Shown here piece by piece: positions 25,661 through 34,371 of a DNA stretch of 58,640 bases. The translations under genes were made by a program, and so were the position numbers. Each line of letters opens with the position of its first letter. The first letter of the stretch is position 1. Source of the DNA: Chloroflexota bacterium (GTDB taxonomy: Bacteria; Chloroflexota; Anaerolineae; Promineifilales; Promineifilaceae); NCBI GenBank assembly GCA_022616275.1, contig JAKEFB010000077.1:1-58640 (forward strand), written 5' to 3'. Below the pieces are notes generated by a model that was not told the DNA's origin, searched no databases, and saw only the letters and a program-made list of their open reading frames with translations.

Positions 25661-27804
25661 ACGTCAAGTCTCCAAGAGCAGTTTCGTGCTCCGAGCACGC
25701 TTCGTGCTTCGAGCACGCCGTCGCCCGTTGGCCGGACAATGCTCAGAGACAGTACGTACTCCGCTTTGGGCGCCAGCCAGCCGATGATGCCTTCCCAGGC
25801 CGCGCCCGGGGCCAGCGTCGGCAAGGGCAGGTCGCCTTGCTCATAAGCGATTGTCCCATCCGGGCTGCTTAGCGTCCAATGCAGGCGGTAACCACGCAGG
25901 GTGTAAGCCGGGAGGTCCCTCTCCACCGGCCCCCGCGTGCGCAGGGCCACGGTAGCCATGCGGCCGCCGCCTGGCTGGTCGGCAAAGCGAACGCTCTCGA
26001 CCAGGATGGGTGTGTACTCCTGGCGCAGCAACGCCCACGACTCGCGCCGGTTACGGTCGCCATCCACCACACCCATGACGAAATGGAAGCGTGTCCGGTA
26101 ATCCTGGTAAGTCCAGAAGATAGCCCCAGCCACGAACGGCTTCTCGCGGAAGACGGCCATTTGCTCGGCAATCAGTTGCCGGCGCTGCTCGTCTGCTTCG
26201 GCCGATTCCGACGGTACGTCTTCAGGGATAAGGTAATAGTGCCGCGGATCCGGCGACTCCAGGGGTATTCCCGGGATACTATTCCAGTGTGGCTCAAAGC
26301 CAAACTCGGAAATAATAACCGGCTTGTCCGGCCAGGTCTGGTGAATCCGGTCGAGCGCCTGGCCAAGTCCTTCCTTGGGGCCGGCCCAGGTCCCGAAATA
26401 TTGGTTCATCATGACAAAATCAGCCAGGCCGGCGGCATCGTCGCCTGGCGGTTGGTTGAGACGATTAGAGGCAAAGCTGACCGGCCGGGCCGGGTCCAGT
26501 GACTTGGCCAAAGCGATCATCTGCCGCACGTAGTCGTGGCCGGCATCGGTGTTAGAGTCGAACTCGTTACCCACGCTCCAGGCCCAGACCGACGGGTGGT
26601 TAAAATTAGCGGCAATCATTTCGCGCAACTGCTGTTGCGCCACGGCCAGCATTTTCGGGTCGGCCAGTTGCCCGGCCGTCAGTTGCCAGGCCGGCACTTC
26701 CGGGATAAGCAGAATCCCGTGGCGGTCGGCGTAGTCGAGGATGAAGGGGTGTTGGGGGTAATGGACCGGCCGCGAAAAGACCATATTCAGCCGCTTCAAA
26801 TCATCGTAGTCGGCCGCCATCACCGTGACCGGCTCCGCCAGCCCGTGTTCAGGCGAGTCGGCGTGGCGGGTGAGGCCGACGAGCCGCATTGGTTCGCCGT
26901 TGAGAAAAAACTGCGCTTTCTTTAGCTCAATGAGACGCACGCCGAAAGTGTCCTCACGGCTGTGGATCATCTGGCCGTCGGTCGCCAGCAGACAGGTAGA
27001 CCAGCGGTAAAGGTAGGGTTGGTCAAAGTGCCACAGCCTGGGCGAGGCCAGCGTCACCACCAGTTGCACTTCGGTCGCCTGGCCGGGCGGCAGGCTGATG
27101 GGCACAGGTGCAGGCGCGCTTAACGCCGATACCCTGGTCGTTTCGTCCAGCACGTCGGCCGCCAGGCGCCCGTAAAACGGTTCGTCAAAGTGGTTTTCCA
27201 CTAGCAAAGTGGTGGTGATGGTCGCCACCTCAGCCTCGTGTACGCCCGCCAGGTGGGGGACCGCTACAATCTGCTGCCGGGCAATATAAGCGCGGCTGGT
27301 CACTTCCAGCGACACGTCGCGCACGAGGCCGCCATAGTTCCACCAATCAAACGACCATCCGGGCCGCAGCACCGCCGGGATGCGGCCAGTGGTGCGCCGG
27401 TTGTCCACCTGTACCGCCACTACGTTATCGGCCGCGTTCCGGCGCGTTTCCACCAGCCCGCTCACGTCAAATTCAAACGGGGTGTAGCCGCCTTCGTGCT
27501 CGCCCAGGTACTGGCCGTTGAGCCAGACCCGCGCCAGGTAATAAACGGCCTCAAAGCGCAGCCGCAGGTGAGCCTCAGCAGCCTCAACCGGTACCGTAAA
27601 AGAGCGGCGATACCAGGCCAGCCCTTCGTATTCCCGGTAATCAGGGAGGACGTTCCAGGTGTGCGGGATGGTAACCGGCAGCCATGTGCTGTCGTTATAA
27701 GCCGGCCTGGCCCAGCCCAGGCTATCCCCATCCCCGTCCTGGTCAACAGCAAAGCGCCACTCGCCGGATAGAGAGATAGAAGGCGAAGCCAAGCTTTTAA
27801 ACAC
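25657..27804 (-). CDS. GH2 beta-galactosidase/beta-glucuronidase-like enzyme
   Basis: The 715-residue enzyme starts with GTG 27804, overlapping the GH42 stop by 8 bases. Domains: sugar-binding jelly roll (10-165), immunoglobulin-like domain (185-290), catalytic barrel (295-600), and a beta C-terminal domain. Acid/base Glu414 is in WSVGNEFDSN and nucleophile Glu500 in VIISEFGFE. There is no signal peptide. The last 20 or so residues (GVLEARSVLGARN...) are encoded by a palindromic repeat at 25685-25717, so the native end has been replaced. It works with the GH42 enzyme on beta-linked galactosides or related sugars; GH2 specificity cannot be read here. Confidence 0.88.
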   Translation of the reverse strand: MFKSLASPSISLSGEWRFAVDQDGDGDSLGWARPAYNDSTWLPVTIPHTWNVLPDYREYEGLAWYRRSFTVPVEAAEAHLRLRFEAVYYLARVWLNGQYLGEHEGGYTPFEFDVSGLVETRRNAADNVVAVQVDNRRTTGRIPAVLRPGWSFDWWNYGGLVRDVSLEVTSRAYIARQQIVAVPHLAGVHEAEVATITTTLLVENHFDEPFYGRLAADVLDETTRVSALSAPAPVPISLPPGQATEVQLVVTLASPRLWHFDQPYLYRWSTCLLATDGQMIHSREDTFGVRLIELKKAQFFLNGEPMRLVGLTRHADSPEHGLAEPVTVMAADYDDLKRLNMVFSRPVHYPQHPFILDYADRHGILLIPEVPAWQLTAGQLADPKMLAVAQQQLREMIAANFNHPSVWAWSVGNEFDSNTDAGHDYVRQMIALAKSLDPARPVSFASNRLNQPPGDDAAGLADFVMMNQYFGTWAGPKEGLGQALDRIHQTWPDKPVIISEFGFEPHWNSIPGIPLESPDPRHYYLIPEDVPSESAEADEQRRQLIAEQMAVFREKPFVAGAIFWTYQDYRTRFHFVMGVVDGDRNRRESWALLRQEYTPILVESVRFADQPGGGRMATVALRTRGPVERDLPAYTLRGYRLHWTLSSPDGTIAYEQGDLPLPTLAPGAAWEGIIGWLAPKAEYVLSLSIVRPTGDGVLEARSVLGARNCSWRLDV
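25685..25717. repeat. Tandem palindromes CGTGCTCCGAGCACG / CGTGCTTCGAGCACG
   Basis: Two near-identical 15-base palindromes lie 3 bases apart at the 3' end of the GH2 gene and are translated as part of its tail. They look like an inserted REP-type element. Confidence 0.7.
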
Positions 27805-29806
27805 GTTCCAACACCAGGACGTCGCGCGGTGGTACCGTCACCGTGCCCTCGACCGGGGCTGTGCCGGCCGCATCGTCCAGCAAGCTCACGTAGCGGCTAT
27901 CCAGCGTCACTTCCTGTTCGCGCTCGCCGTGGTTGAGCACAAAGAGCAGGCGCCGCTCACCCTGCCAGCGCTCGGTCACTTCCACGCCGGCCGCGGCTGC
28001 CAGCAGGCGCCGCACGCCGGCCAGGCTCAACAGCCAGCCGGCCAGCGTCTCGTAGATCGGCCCGTTGCCCAGGGTACCGATGTAGACGACCTTACCCTGA
28101 CCGAACTGGTTGAGGGTGATGGCCGGTTTGCCGGCGTAATAGTCGCGGGTATAGCGGGCCACGACGGTAGCCCCGTTCGGCTTCAGCACGTCGCACCAGA
28201 TGGTCGCCTCCGGTGGGTGGGCCGTTGCCAGCTCCGGCAGGAGAAATTCCAGACCGTTGCGCGACTCGGCCGCCAGTGAGACGTACTCGTCTACCTCCAC
28301 CCCGCTTAACTCGGCCAGCAGGCCAGGCAGCGGCCGGTTGACGACGGCATTGGCCTCATCCTTGACGCCGCTGCGGGAGGTGAGGACGAGGACGCCCCCG
28401 GCCTGGACGAAGCGACTCAGGTTGTCGGCTACCGTTTCCGAGACGAGATGCAGCGCCGGGGCCAGCACCAGCCGGTAGGCCGACAGGTCGGCGGCCGGCG
28501 CTGCCACGTCCAGGGGGACGTGGCGCTGGTAAAAAGCGCGGTACAGTTGGTGCAGGTGGTCGGGGTAATAGAACTGCGGGTTATTCTGCTGGATCTGGAA
28601 GGCAAAGCGCGCGTCGTAAGAAAGTAGCAGGGCCACGGCCGGCCTGACGGTGGCTCCGTAGATGTGCCCGCCGGCCCGCTTGATTTCCGCGCCCATGCGC
28701 TTGATCTCCTCGTAACGGCGGCTGGGGCGGCCGTCGTGGTCGAGCAGGCCGTGCCAGTACTGCTCCGTGCCGAAGCGCGCCGTGCGCCAACGGAAGAAGA
28801 GGATGGCATCCGCGCCGTGGGCGATGGACTGGTAGGCCCACAGCCGCAGTTCGCCGGGGCGGGGCGGAACGCTGACGATTTCCCAGCCGCCCGGCCCGGC
28901 CTGCTGCTCCATCACCCAGAAATTCTGCCGCTTCAGGCCGCGCATCGTATCGGCCGCCAGCGCCCCCTGGCTGGGGTCTACTTCCGCCTGCATCTGCCAC
29001 TGCATCCGCTGGTAATTGTCCCAGGCGACCAGGTCGAGGTTGCGGGCCAGGTCGTAATAATTGAGGCGGTCGTATTTGAAGCCCATGAAGTTGTGGGTGA
29101 TAAAGTGGCCGGGGCAGTGGCGGCGCAAAATGTCAATCTGCATCTGTTGGTAGGCCACGTAGGAATCGGAGACAAAGCGGTAGAAGTCGAGGGCCAGGCC
29201 GGGGTTGGGCGAACCACCCGTCGTCAGGGGGACGGGGATCTCTGCCCAATCACCATACCGGTGGCTCCAGAACATCGTGCCCCATTGCTGGTTTAGCTCG
29301 TCGAGTGACTGGTAACGGCTCCGCAGCCACTGCTGGAAAGCGTGGGCACACACGGGGCAGTAACAGCGGTCGCCGAATTCGTTGTCAATCTGCCAGCCGA
29401 TGACCGCCGGGTGCGCGCCGTAATGAGTGGCCATGCTGGTCACAATGCCCCGGGTGTAGTCGTGATAGAGCGGGTGGTTGGGGCAATATTCGCGCCGGTT
29501 GCCATAGGTCACGCGCCGGCCGTCTTCACGCACGCGAAATAGCTCCGGCTGCCCGGTCATCAGCCAGGGAGGTGGTGAGGCGGTGGGCGTACCCAATACC
29601 ACCCGCATTCCCTGCCCGGCCAGGATAGCGATGGCCCGGTCGAGCCAGTCAAAGTCGTAGCGGCCGGCCTGTGGCTCCAGCCTGGCCCAGGCAAATTCGG
29701 CCAGACGCACCACATTGAAGCCGGCCCCGGCCATCAGGCGCGCGTCTTCCGGCCAGCGCTCTTCCGGCCACTGCTCCGGGTAGTAGTCAACGCCAAAGTA
29801 AAACAT
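27797..29806 (-). CDS. GH42 beta-galactosidase
   Basis: The 669-residue protein has the three GH42 domains: barrel (1-380), trimerisation domain (about 385-590, VALLLSYDARFAFQIQ) and a small beta C-terminal domain. Catalytic residues are acid/base Glu143 (GWQIDNEFG) and nucleophile Glu300 (FWVMEQQAG). Cys108 and Cys148/150/153 (CYCPVC) form the zinc site found in many GH42 trimers. It removes terminal beta-D-galactose from short oligosaccharides in the cytoplasm. It follows the permease by about 15 bases and overlaps the GH2 start. Confidence 0.93.
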   Translation of the reverse strand: MFYFGVDYYPEQWPEERWPEDARLMAGAGFNVVRLAEFAWARLEPQAGRYDFDWLDRAIAILAGQGMRVVLGTPTASPPPWLMTGQPELFRVREDGRRVTYGNRREYCPNHPLYHDYTRGIVTSMATHYGAHPAVIGWQIDNEFGDRCYCPVCAHAFQQWLRSRYQSLDELNQQWGTMFWSHRYGDWAEIPVPLTTGGSPNPGLALDFYRFVSDSYVAYQQMQIDILRRHCPGHFITHNFMGFKYDRLNYYDLARNLDLVAWDNYQRMQWQMQAEVDPSQGALAADTMRGLKRQNFWVMEQQAGPGGWEIVSVPPRPGELRLWAYQSIAHGADAILFFRWRTARFGTEQYWHGLLDHDGRPSRRYEEIKRMGAEIKRAGGHIYGATVRPAVALLLSYDARFAFQIQQNNPQFYYPDHLHQLYRAFYQRHVPLDVAAPAADLSAYRLVLAPALHLVSETVADNLSRFVQAGGVLVLTSRSGVKDEANAVVNRPLPGLLAELSGVEVDEYVSLAAESRNGLEFLLPELATAHPPEATIWCDVLKPNGATVVARYTRDYYAGKPAITLNQFGQGKVVYIGTLGNGPIYETLAGWLLSLAGVRRLLAAAAGVEVTERWQGERRLLFVLNHGEREQEVTLDSRYVSLLDDAAGTAPVEGTVTVPPRDVLVLERV

Positions 29807-29821
29807 GGTGAGGGCTACTTT

Positions 29822-30655
29822 CTATCCCCGGACCGCCCCGGCGGTGATGCCCTCCGTGAAGCGGCGCTGGAAAATCAGGAAGATAATCAATAGCGGCACG
29901 ACGCTGACGATGGCCACCCCCATCCACTCGCGGAAGGCAGAGAAGCCCGGCGGCCCTTGCATACTGGTCATCAGCAAGGGCAGGGTAAACTTCTCCGGTG
30001 ACTTGAGATAAATCAGTGGTCCCAGATAGTTGTTCCAGGAAGTCATGAAGAAAATCAGGCCCAGGCTGATCAGTCCCGGCCGGCAAATGGGCAGGATAAT
30101 CCGCCAGAAAATGCCAAACTCGCTGCTGCCGTCTATACGCGCCGCGTCCAGCAGCTCGTCGGAAACGGTGCTGATGTACTGGCGCATGAAGAAAATACCA
30201 AAGGCGTTGGCCGCGCCAGGCACAATGAGCGGCCAGTAACTGTCAATCCAGTGCAGTTTTAACATCAAAATGTAAGTTGGCACCATCGTCACTGCACCGG
30301 GAATAAATAGGGTCGCCAGCAAGAAGGAAAACAGCGGCTTCTGCCCCGGAAATTTGTACTTGGCAAAGCCAAAGCCGCCCAGGGCGCAGAAGAACAAGGA
30401 GACGATGGTAAAGGAAAAGGCCACGAAAAAGGTATTCCACAGCGACCGCAGCACGCCCAACTGGAAGATGTAAACGTAGCCGTCCAGGTTCATGTTGGGC
30501 GAGATAATGATCGGCGGGCTGGCAAATATCTCCGATTGCGGCTTGAAAGACGTGCTCAACATCCAGATAAACGGCAAGATCATGAAGACGGCCGTGGCCG
30601 TCAACAGCCCATACAGGATTATTTTCGTCACTAAAAAATTGGCCCGGTAAACCAT
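29822..30655 (-). CDS. ABC sugar permease 2B (MalG type)
   Basis: The true start is ATG 30655 (277 residues, MVYRANFLVTK), one base after the upstream permease stop, with GGGAGAG in front; the open frame further upstream only mirrors the previous gene. Six membrane helices and an EAA-type loop (LDAARIDGSSEFGIFWRI, about residue 180) are present, and the ending FTEGITAGAVRG is typical. It pairs with permease 2A. Confidence 0.9.
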   Translation of the reverse strand: MVYRANFLVTKIILYGLLTATAVFMILPFIWMLSTSFKPQSEIFASPPIIISPNMNLDGYVYIFQLGVLRSLWNTFFVAFSFTIVSLFFCALGGFGFAKYKFPGQKPLFSFLLATLFIPGAVTMVPTYILMLKLHWIDSYWPLIVPGAANAFGIFFMRQYISTVSDELLDAARIDGSSEFGIFWRIILPICRPGLISLGLIFFMTSWNNYLGPLIYLKSPEKFTLPLLMTSMQGPPGFSAFREWMGVAIVSVVPLLIIFLIFQRRFTEGITAGAVRG

Positions 30656-30656
30656 T

Positions 30657-31592
30657 CTATCTCTCCCGCCCGTAATATCGGAACAGCAGCAGGGTGAAGA
30701 CGAAGACGAGGGCAAAGTAGACGTAAGCCTGGGCCGAGGCCCGGCCGAACTGAAAATTGCCGAAGGCCACACCGTAGATGTGTACCAGGGTCGTCACCGT
30801 AGCCCGCAAGGGGCCGCCGCCCGTCAGGGCCACGACCTCGTTAAACAGGCCAAAGCTGCCGTTGAGGGAAAGGACAACCGAAAAGAGAATAACCGGCCGC
30901 AGCAGGGGAACGGTAATGTAAAAGAAAGCCTGCGCCGGCGTCGCTCCATCAATGAGGGCTGCTTCCGTCAGCTCACGCGGAATCGTCTGTAGCCCCGCCA
31001 ACATGATGACCATGTTGTAGCCCAGCCAGCCCCAGATCACCAACAGGCTTAACGACACCCGCGCCCACCAGACGCTCTCCAGCCAGGGCACGCCCGCTAC
31101 TCCCAGCATATCCAGAACCACGTTGAACAGGCCGCCTTCCTTTTCCAGCATCAGGCGGAAGGTGAAGCCGGCGGCAATCATGGAGGTGACATAGGGGGCG
31201 AAGATCATCGTGCGGTAAGCCTGGAAAAAGCGCACAAAGCGGGAATTGAGAATGACAGCCAGGACGAGGGCCAGAAAGGTCATCGCCGGAACGTACATGA
31301 AGAAGAGAATGAGGCCGTTGCCAAGCGACTGCCAGAATGGCTTGCCGCCCGGCCCAAACAGGAAAGTGAAATTCTTTAGCCCGACGTATTCAATTGGCCC
31401 CAGTCCCTTCCATTCGTGAAAGCTGAGGTAAATGGAAAAGACGATCGGGAAAAGGCCGAAAACGAGGAAGAGAAGGTAGAAGGGGGAGATAAAGGCGTAG
31501 GCCCAGCGGTTGCGGCTTACCGCACGCCACAAGCCACCTTTCTTTTTCACCACCCCGTGGGGTATGCCAGCCACTACAGCCTTACCCGCCAT
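30657..31592 (-). CDS. ABC sugar permease 2A (MalF type)
   Basis: I choose ATG 31592 (311 residues, MAGKAVVAG) because GGAGG sits just upstream; a longer frame to 31637 would be translated from repeat DNA. The protein has a cytoplasmic N-terminus, six membrane helices and the EAA loop LTEAALIDGATPAQAFFYI near residue 215. It is a subunit of the second sugar importer. The repeat hairpin at 31606-31648 lies directly in front of its ribosome site. Confidence 0.9.
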   Translation of the reverse strand: MAGKAVVAGIPHGVVKKKGGLWRAVSRNRWAYAFISPFYLLFLVFGLFPIVFSIYLSFHEWKGLGPIEYVGLKNFTFLFGPGGKPFWQSLGNGLILFFMYVPAMTFLALVLAVILNSRFVRFFQAYRTMIFAPYVTSMIAAGFTFRLMLEKEGGLFNVVLDMLGVAGVPWLESVWWARVSLSLLVIWGWLGYNMVIMLAGLQTIPRELTEAALIDGATPAQAFFYITVPLLRPVILFSVVLSLNGSFGLFNEVVALTGGGPLRATVTTLVHIYGVAFGNFQFGRASAQAYVYFALVFVFTLLLFRYYGRER

Positions 31593-31605
31593 CTTGCCTC
31601 CAAAA

Positions 31606-31679
31606 GAGATTAGAGATCGATGATGGTGAATCACCAATCTCTAATCTCCAATCTGAGCAATCCTTGATTGCCAATCTCC
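31606..31679. repeat. Hairpin plus CCAATCT/CTAATCT heptamers after binding protein 2
   Basis: GAGATTAGAGAT (31606-31617) pairs with ATCTCTAATCTC (31637-31648), with an inner GGTGA/TCACC extension. CCAATCT, CTAATCT, CCAATCT follow as heptamers and another CCAATCT ends at about 31677. It occupies the gap between binding-protein and permease genes, the same place as the hairpin in the first operon. Confidence 0.75.
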
Positions 31680-33142
31680 TATTCCAGGTTGGCCTGGATT
31701 TCGGCCGCAGCCTCTTGCAGCGCCTGCTCGGCCGGCGCCTCGCCGGCGGCGTAGCGCTGAATCGCCAGCGAGACTGCGCTGTTCATCATGGCGTAGTTCG
31801 GCCCGTAGATGCCGGCGCGGGGGATTTGCACCACCACCTCCTTGTAAATTTCGCGGGCGCGCTCGCCGCCCAGGAAGGAGTCACCCTCCAGGAAGAGCGG
31901 GTCGTCATAGGTGGTCTCCAGCGACGGGATGAAACCGCTAATGGCGAACATCTTGAGCTGGCTCTCCTGGCGCCCCAGGGCAAACTCGACGAAGGCCCAG
32001 GCCGCGTCCGGGTTCTGCGTTTGGGTAGGGATGACGAAGACTGAGCCACCGTCGTTCGCCGCCCGTACCTGGCCTTCGGCCATCGCCGGCATGTAAGCCA
32101 CGCCCCACTTGCCGGCCGTGCCGGGGGCAACCCAGCTCTTCAGGAAGACCTCCATCCAGGAGGCTTCGACCAGCGTGGCAATCGGCTGCTCAAGCGCGGC
32201 CAGTTCAGCGTACCAGGGGTCGGTCCACTCCAGGTTGTCCGAGACCAAATCTTCTTCCCAGAAGCGGCCGAGCATCTCCAGCGTGGCGACGTTCTCCGGG
32301 CTATCTACCGTGACTTCGCCGGTGTCGGGATCGTAGTAGCCCAGCCCTTGCTGCCAGAGGGCCATCTCGTAGAGACGGCCGTAATTGTTGGCTTTATTGT
32401 GGGCGAAACAATAAGAACCGGTTACTTCTTTAATGGTGCGGCACGTCTCCAGGTAGCCATTCCAGCTAGCCACCATGTCGTTGACCGAGTCCGGGTCAGA
32501 GGGCAGGCCGGCCGCCTCAAACACGTCGCGGCGATAGTACATGACCACCGGGCCGGAGTCCCAGGGCATACAGTAGTAGCGACCGTCCATCTCGCAGTCG
32601 TGCCATTTATATTCGTTCATTTGCTCCAGGTATGGCTGTACCCGGTCGGTCAGGTCCAGCAGGCCGCCCAGGTGAACGTACTCGGCCACGTGGCTGTTCT
32701 CTACCAGGGCCACGTCGGGCGCGCCTTCACCGGCCGTCAGGGCCAGAGGCAGGTTGGTATACACATCCTGCGGCGCGTAATAGGTGATTTCCACGCTCAC
32801 GTCGGGGAATTCAGCGTTGAAGTCCTCGACGATGCCGGCCGCTTCCAGCGTATCCCGGATGGCGGCCGTCCAGCCCCACAGGACAATGTTGCCTTCCGGC
32901 TTGGGCGCGTCCGTCGGCTCCGGCGGTGGTGTGGCCGTCACTATCTCGACTACGACTTCTGGCGTCCCTTCCACTTCGACCACGCGTGTTACCTCGACTT
33001 GTTCTGGCTCCGATTGCACTTCCACAACTCTGGTGACTTCGACCTGCTCCGCTGGGGCCGCATTGCAGGCAGCCAGGATCAGGATAATGACGGCAAACAG
33101 CGCCAACCGGGCCAATCGCTTCATCTCTGCAATCTGAAACAT
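31679..33142 (-). CDS. Sugar ABC transporter substrate-binding lipoprotein 2
   Basis: ATG 33142 is chosen (487 residues) because AGGAGGAGG lies 9 bases upstream. The signal peptide ends in a lipobox ILAAC (Cys26). Residues 33-75 are a spacer with two VEVTRVVEV repeats and a Pro-rich TATPPPEPTD stretch, a common Chloroflexota tether, followed by the binding domain (NIVLWGWTAAIRDTLEAAG, YYAPQDVYTNLPLAL, VMYYRRDVFEAAG). It serves the galactoside operon and is unlike binding protein 1 in export signal and tether, so it reached its place independently. Confidence 0.92.
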   Translation of the reverse strand: MFQIAEMKRLARLALFAVIILILAACNAAPAEQVEVTRVVEVQSEPEQVEVTRVVEVEGTPEVVVEIVTATPPPEPTDAPKPEGNIVLWGWTAAIRDTLEAAGIVEDFNAEFPDVSVEITYYAPQDVYTNLPLALTAGEGAPDVALVENSHVAEYVHLGGLLDLTDRVQPYLEQMNEYKWHDCEMDGRYYCMPWDSGPVVMYYRRDVFEAAGLPSDPDSVNDMVASWNGYLETCRTIKEVTGSYCFAHNKANNYGRLYEMALWQQGLGYYDPDTGEVTVDSPENVATLEMLGRFWEEDLVSDNLEWTDPWYAELAALEQPIATLVEASWMEVFLKSWVAPGTAGKWGVAYMPAMAEGQVRAANDGGSVFVIPTQTQNPDAAWAFVEFALGRQESQLKMFAISGFIPSLETTYDDPLFLEGDSFLGGERAREIYKEVVVQIPRAGIYGPNYAMMNSAVSLAIQRYAAGEAPAEQALQEAAAEIQANLE

Positions 33143-33227
33143 CGTTTTTAACCTCCTCCTATCTTTAGCATTTTGAGTTCCCACAAATTCCGACGGGTTT
33201 CTTGAGTTCTTTATTTCACCTCCTTCA

Positions 33228-34277
33228 CTATTCGGCCGCGTCCACCACGGTACACGAGTCACGCCGGACAAGTTCGCCTTTCAAGAGCACTTCGCCCCGG
33301 ATCGATCCGGGCTTCTCAATGGCCTGGATAAGCAGCCGGGTGGCAAGGGCGCCTAACTCCTGCATCGGCTGGCGGATGGTTGTCAGAGGAGGGGTGCAGT
33401 AGCCAGCTACCGGGATGTCGTCGTAGCCAGCCACGGAAACGTCCTGCGGTACGCGCCGGCCGGCCTCGCTCAAAGCGCGAATCGCGCCAATCGCCATGCG
33501 GTCGTTCTGGGCAAAAAGGGCCGTAAAGGCTACCCTGCGCGCCAGCAAGGCCAGCATGGCCTGGTAGCCGCTTTCGTAAGACCAATCCCCTTCGACAATC
33601 AGGCCAGGATCTACGGCCAGCCCCGCTTCTTCTAACGCCCGGCCGTATCCTTTAGCCCTGTCCTTTACCGAGCGCCAACCGGTCGGGCCGGTAATCATGG
33701 CCACGCGCTGGTGTCCGTATTCCAGCAGGCAGCGGGTAGCCTGCTGGCCACCGTCCACGTTGTCCACGTCTACCACCGTCAGCGTTTCGTCCGGCAGATA
33801 ATAGGCGGTGGTAACGACGGGCACGCCGTCGCCCAGCAATTTAGACAGGTGGCGGTTGTCCGGCTCGGTGCTGGGGCGGGCAAAAAGAATGCCCTCGACG
33901 TGGCGCTCGGTCAGCAGGCGCAGGTATTCCGGCTCGTCCTGGGGATTGCGCTCGGTGCTGCCCAACATGAAGAAGTAGTCGTGCTTGCGCGCCTCCACCT
34001 CTGCCCCGGCAATCACCTGGGTAAAGAAGTAATCGCTGAAATCGGCCGTCAGCAGACCCAGGGTGCGCGTGCGGCTGGAGACGAGGCTGCGGGCAATAGC
34101 GTTCGGCTGGTAATTGAGCCGCTCCATCACTTCCTGAACTCGCTGCCGTGTTTCCGGGGCCACGTCAGGACGATCATTGAGGACGCGCGAAACCGTTTGC
34201 GTAGAGACGGCCGCCTCGCGGGCCACCCGCTTGATGGTAATTTTTTCTCTGGCAGATTTGTCGCGACTCACAGTCAA
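33228..34277 (-). CDS. LacI family repressor 2
   Basis: The 349-residue protein starts with TTG 34277, supported by AGGAGG 10 bases upstream; a GTG two codons on is possible. The DNA-binding domain (ITIKRVAREAAVSTQTVSRV, then the hinge IARSLVSSRT) has the same recognition segment as LacI-1. The effector domain follows (VEGILFARPST, FAQNDRMAIGAI, VAGYDDIPVAGY). It heads the operon of binding protein, permeases, GH42, GH2 and dehydrogenase, and its own promoter carries a perfect palindrome, so it should repress itself and the operon until a galactoside-type inducer appears (inference). Confidence 0.92.
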   Translation of the reverse strand: MTVSRDKSAREKITIKRVAREAAVSTQTVSRVLNDRPDVAPETRQRVQEVMERLNYQPNAIARSLVSSRTRTLGLLTADFSDYFFTQVIAGAEVEARKHDYFFMLGSTERNPQDEPEYLRLLTERHVEGILFARPSTEPDNRHLSKLLGDGVPVVTTAYYLPDETLTVVDVDNVDGGQQATRCLLEYGHQRVAMITGPTGWRSVKDRAKGYGRALEEAGLAVDPGLIVEGDWSYESGYQAMLALLARRVAFTALFAQNDRMAIGAIRALSEAGRRVPQDVSVAGYDDIPVAGYCTPPLTTIRQPMQELGALATRLLIQAIEKPGSIRGEVLLKGELVRRDSCTVVDAAE

Positions 34278-34294
34278 TTTGGCCTATCCTCCTC

Positions 34295-34334
34295 GTGTTA
34301 ACGTTCCCGTTAACGTTAACGGGAACGTTAACAC
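34295..34334. promoter_or_regulatory. Perfect 40-bp palindrome, LacI-2 operator
   Basis: The left half is GTGTTAACGTTCCCGTTAAC (34295-34314) and the right half its exact reverse complement. Within it, GTTAACG-TTCC-CGTTAAC and its mirror are two abutting 18-bp sites, each with 7-bp inverted arms, so two repressor dimers might bind side by side. Confidence 0.87.
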
Positions 34335-34361
34335 AATAGCATGAAAGGCGATCAAAGTCAA
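34333..34361 (-). promoter_or_regulatory. Sigma-70-like promoter of the LacI-2 operon
   Basis: On the minus strand TTGACT (34361-34356), a 17-base spacer and TATTGT (34338-34333) run straight into the palindromic operator. The layout is the same as at 18389-18454. Confidence 0.8.
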
Positions 34362-34371
34362 GTATCAGGGC

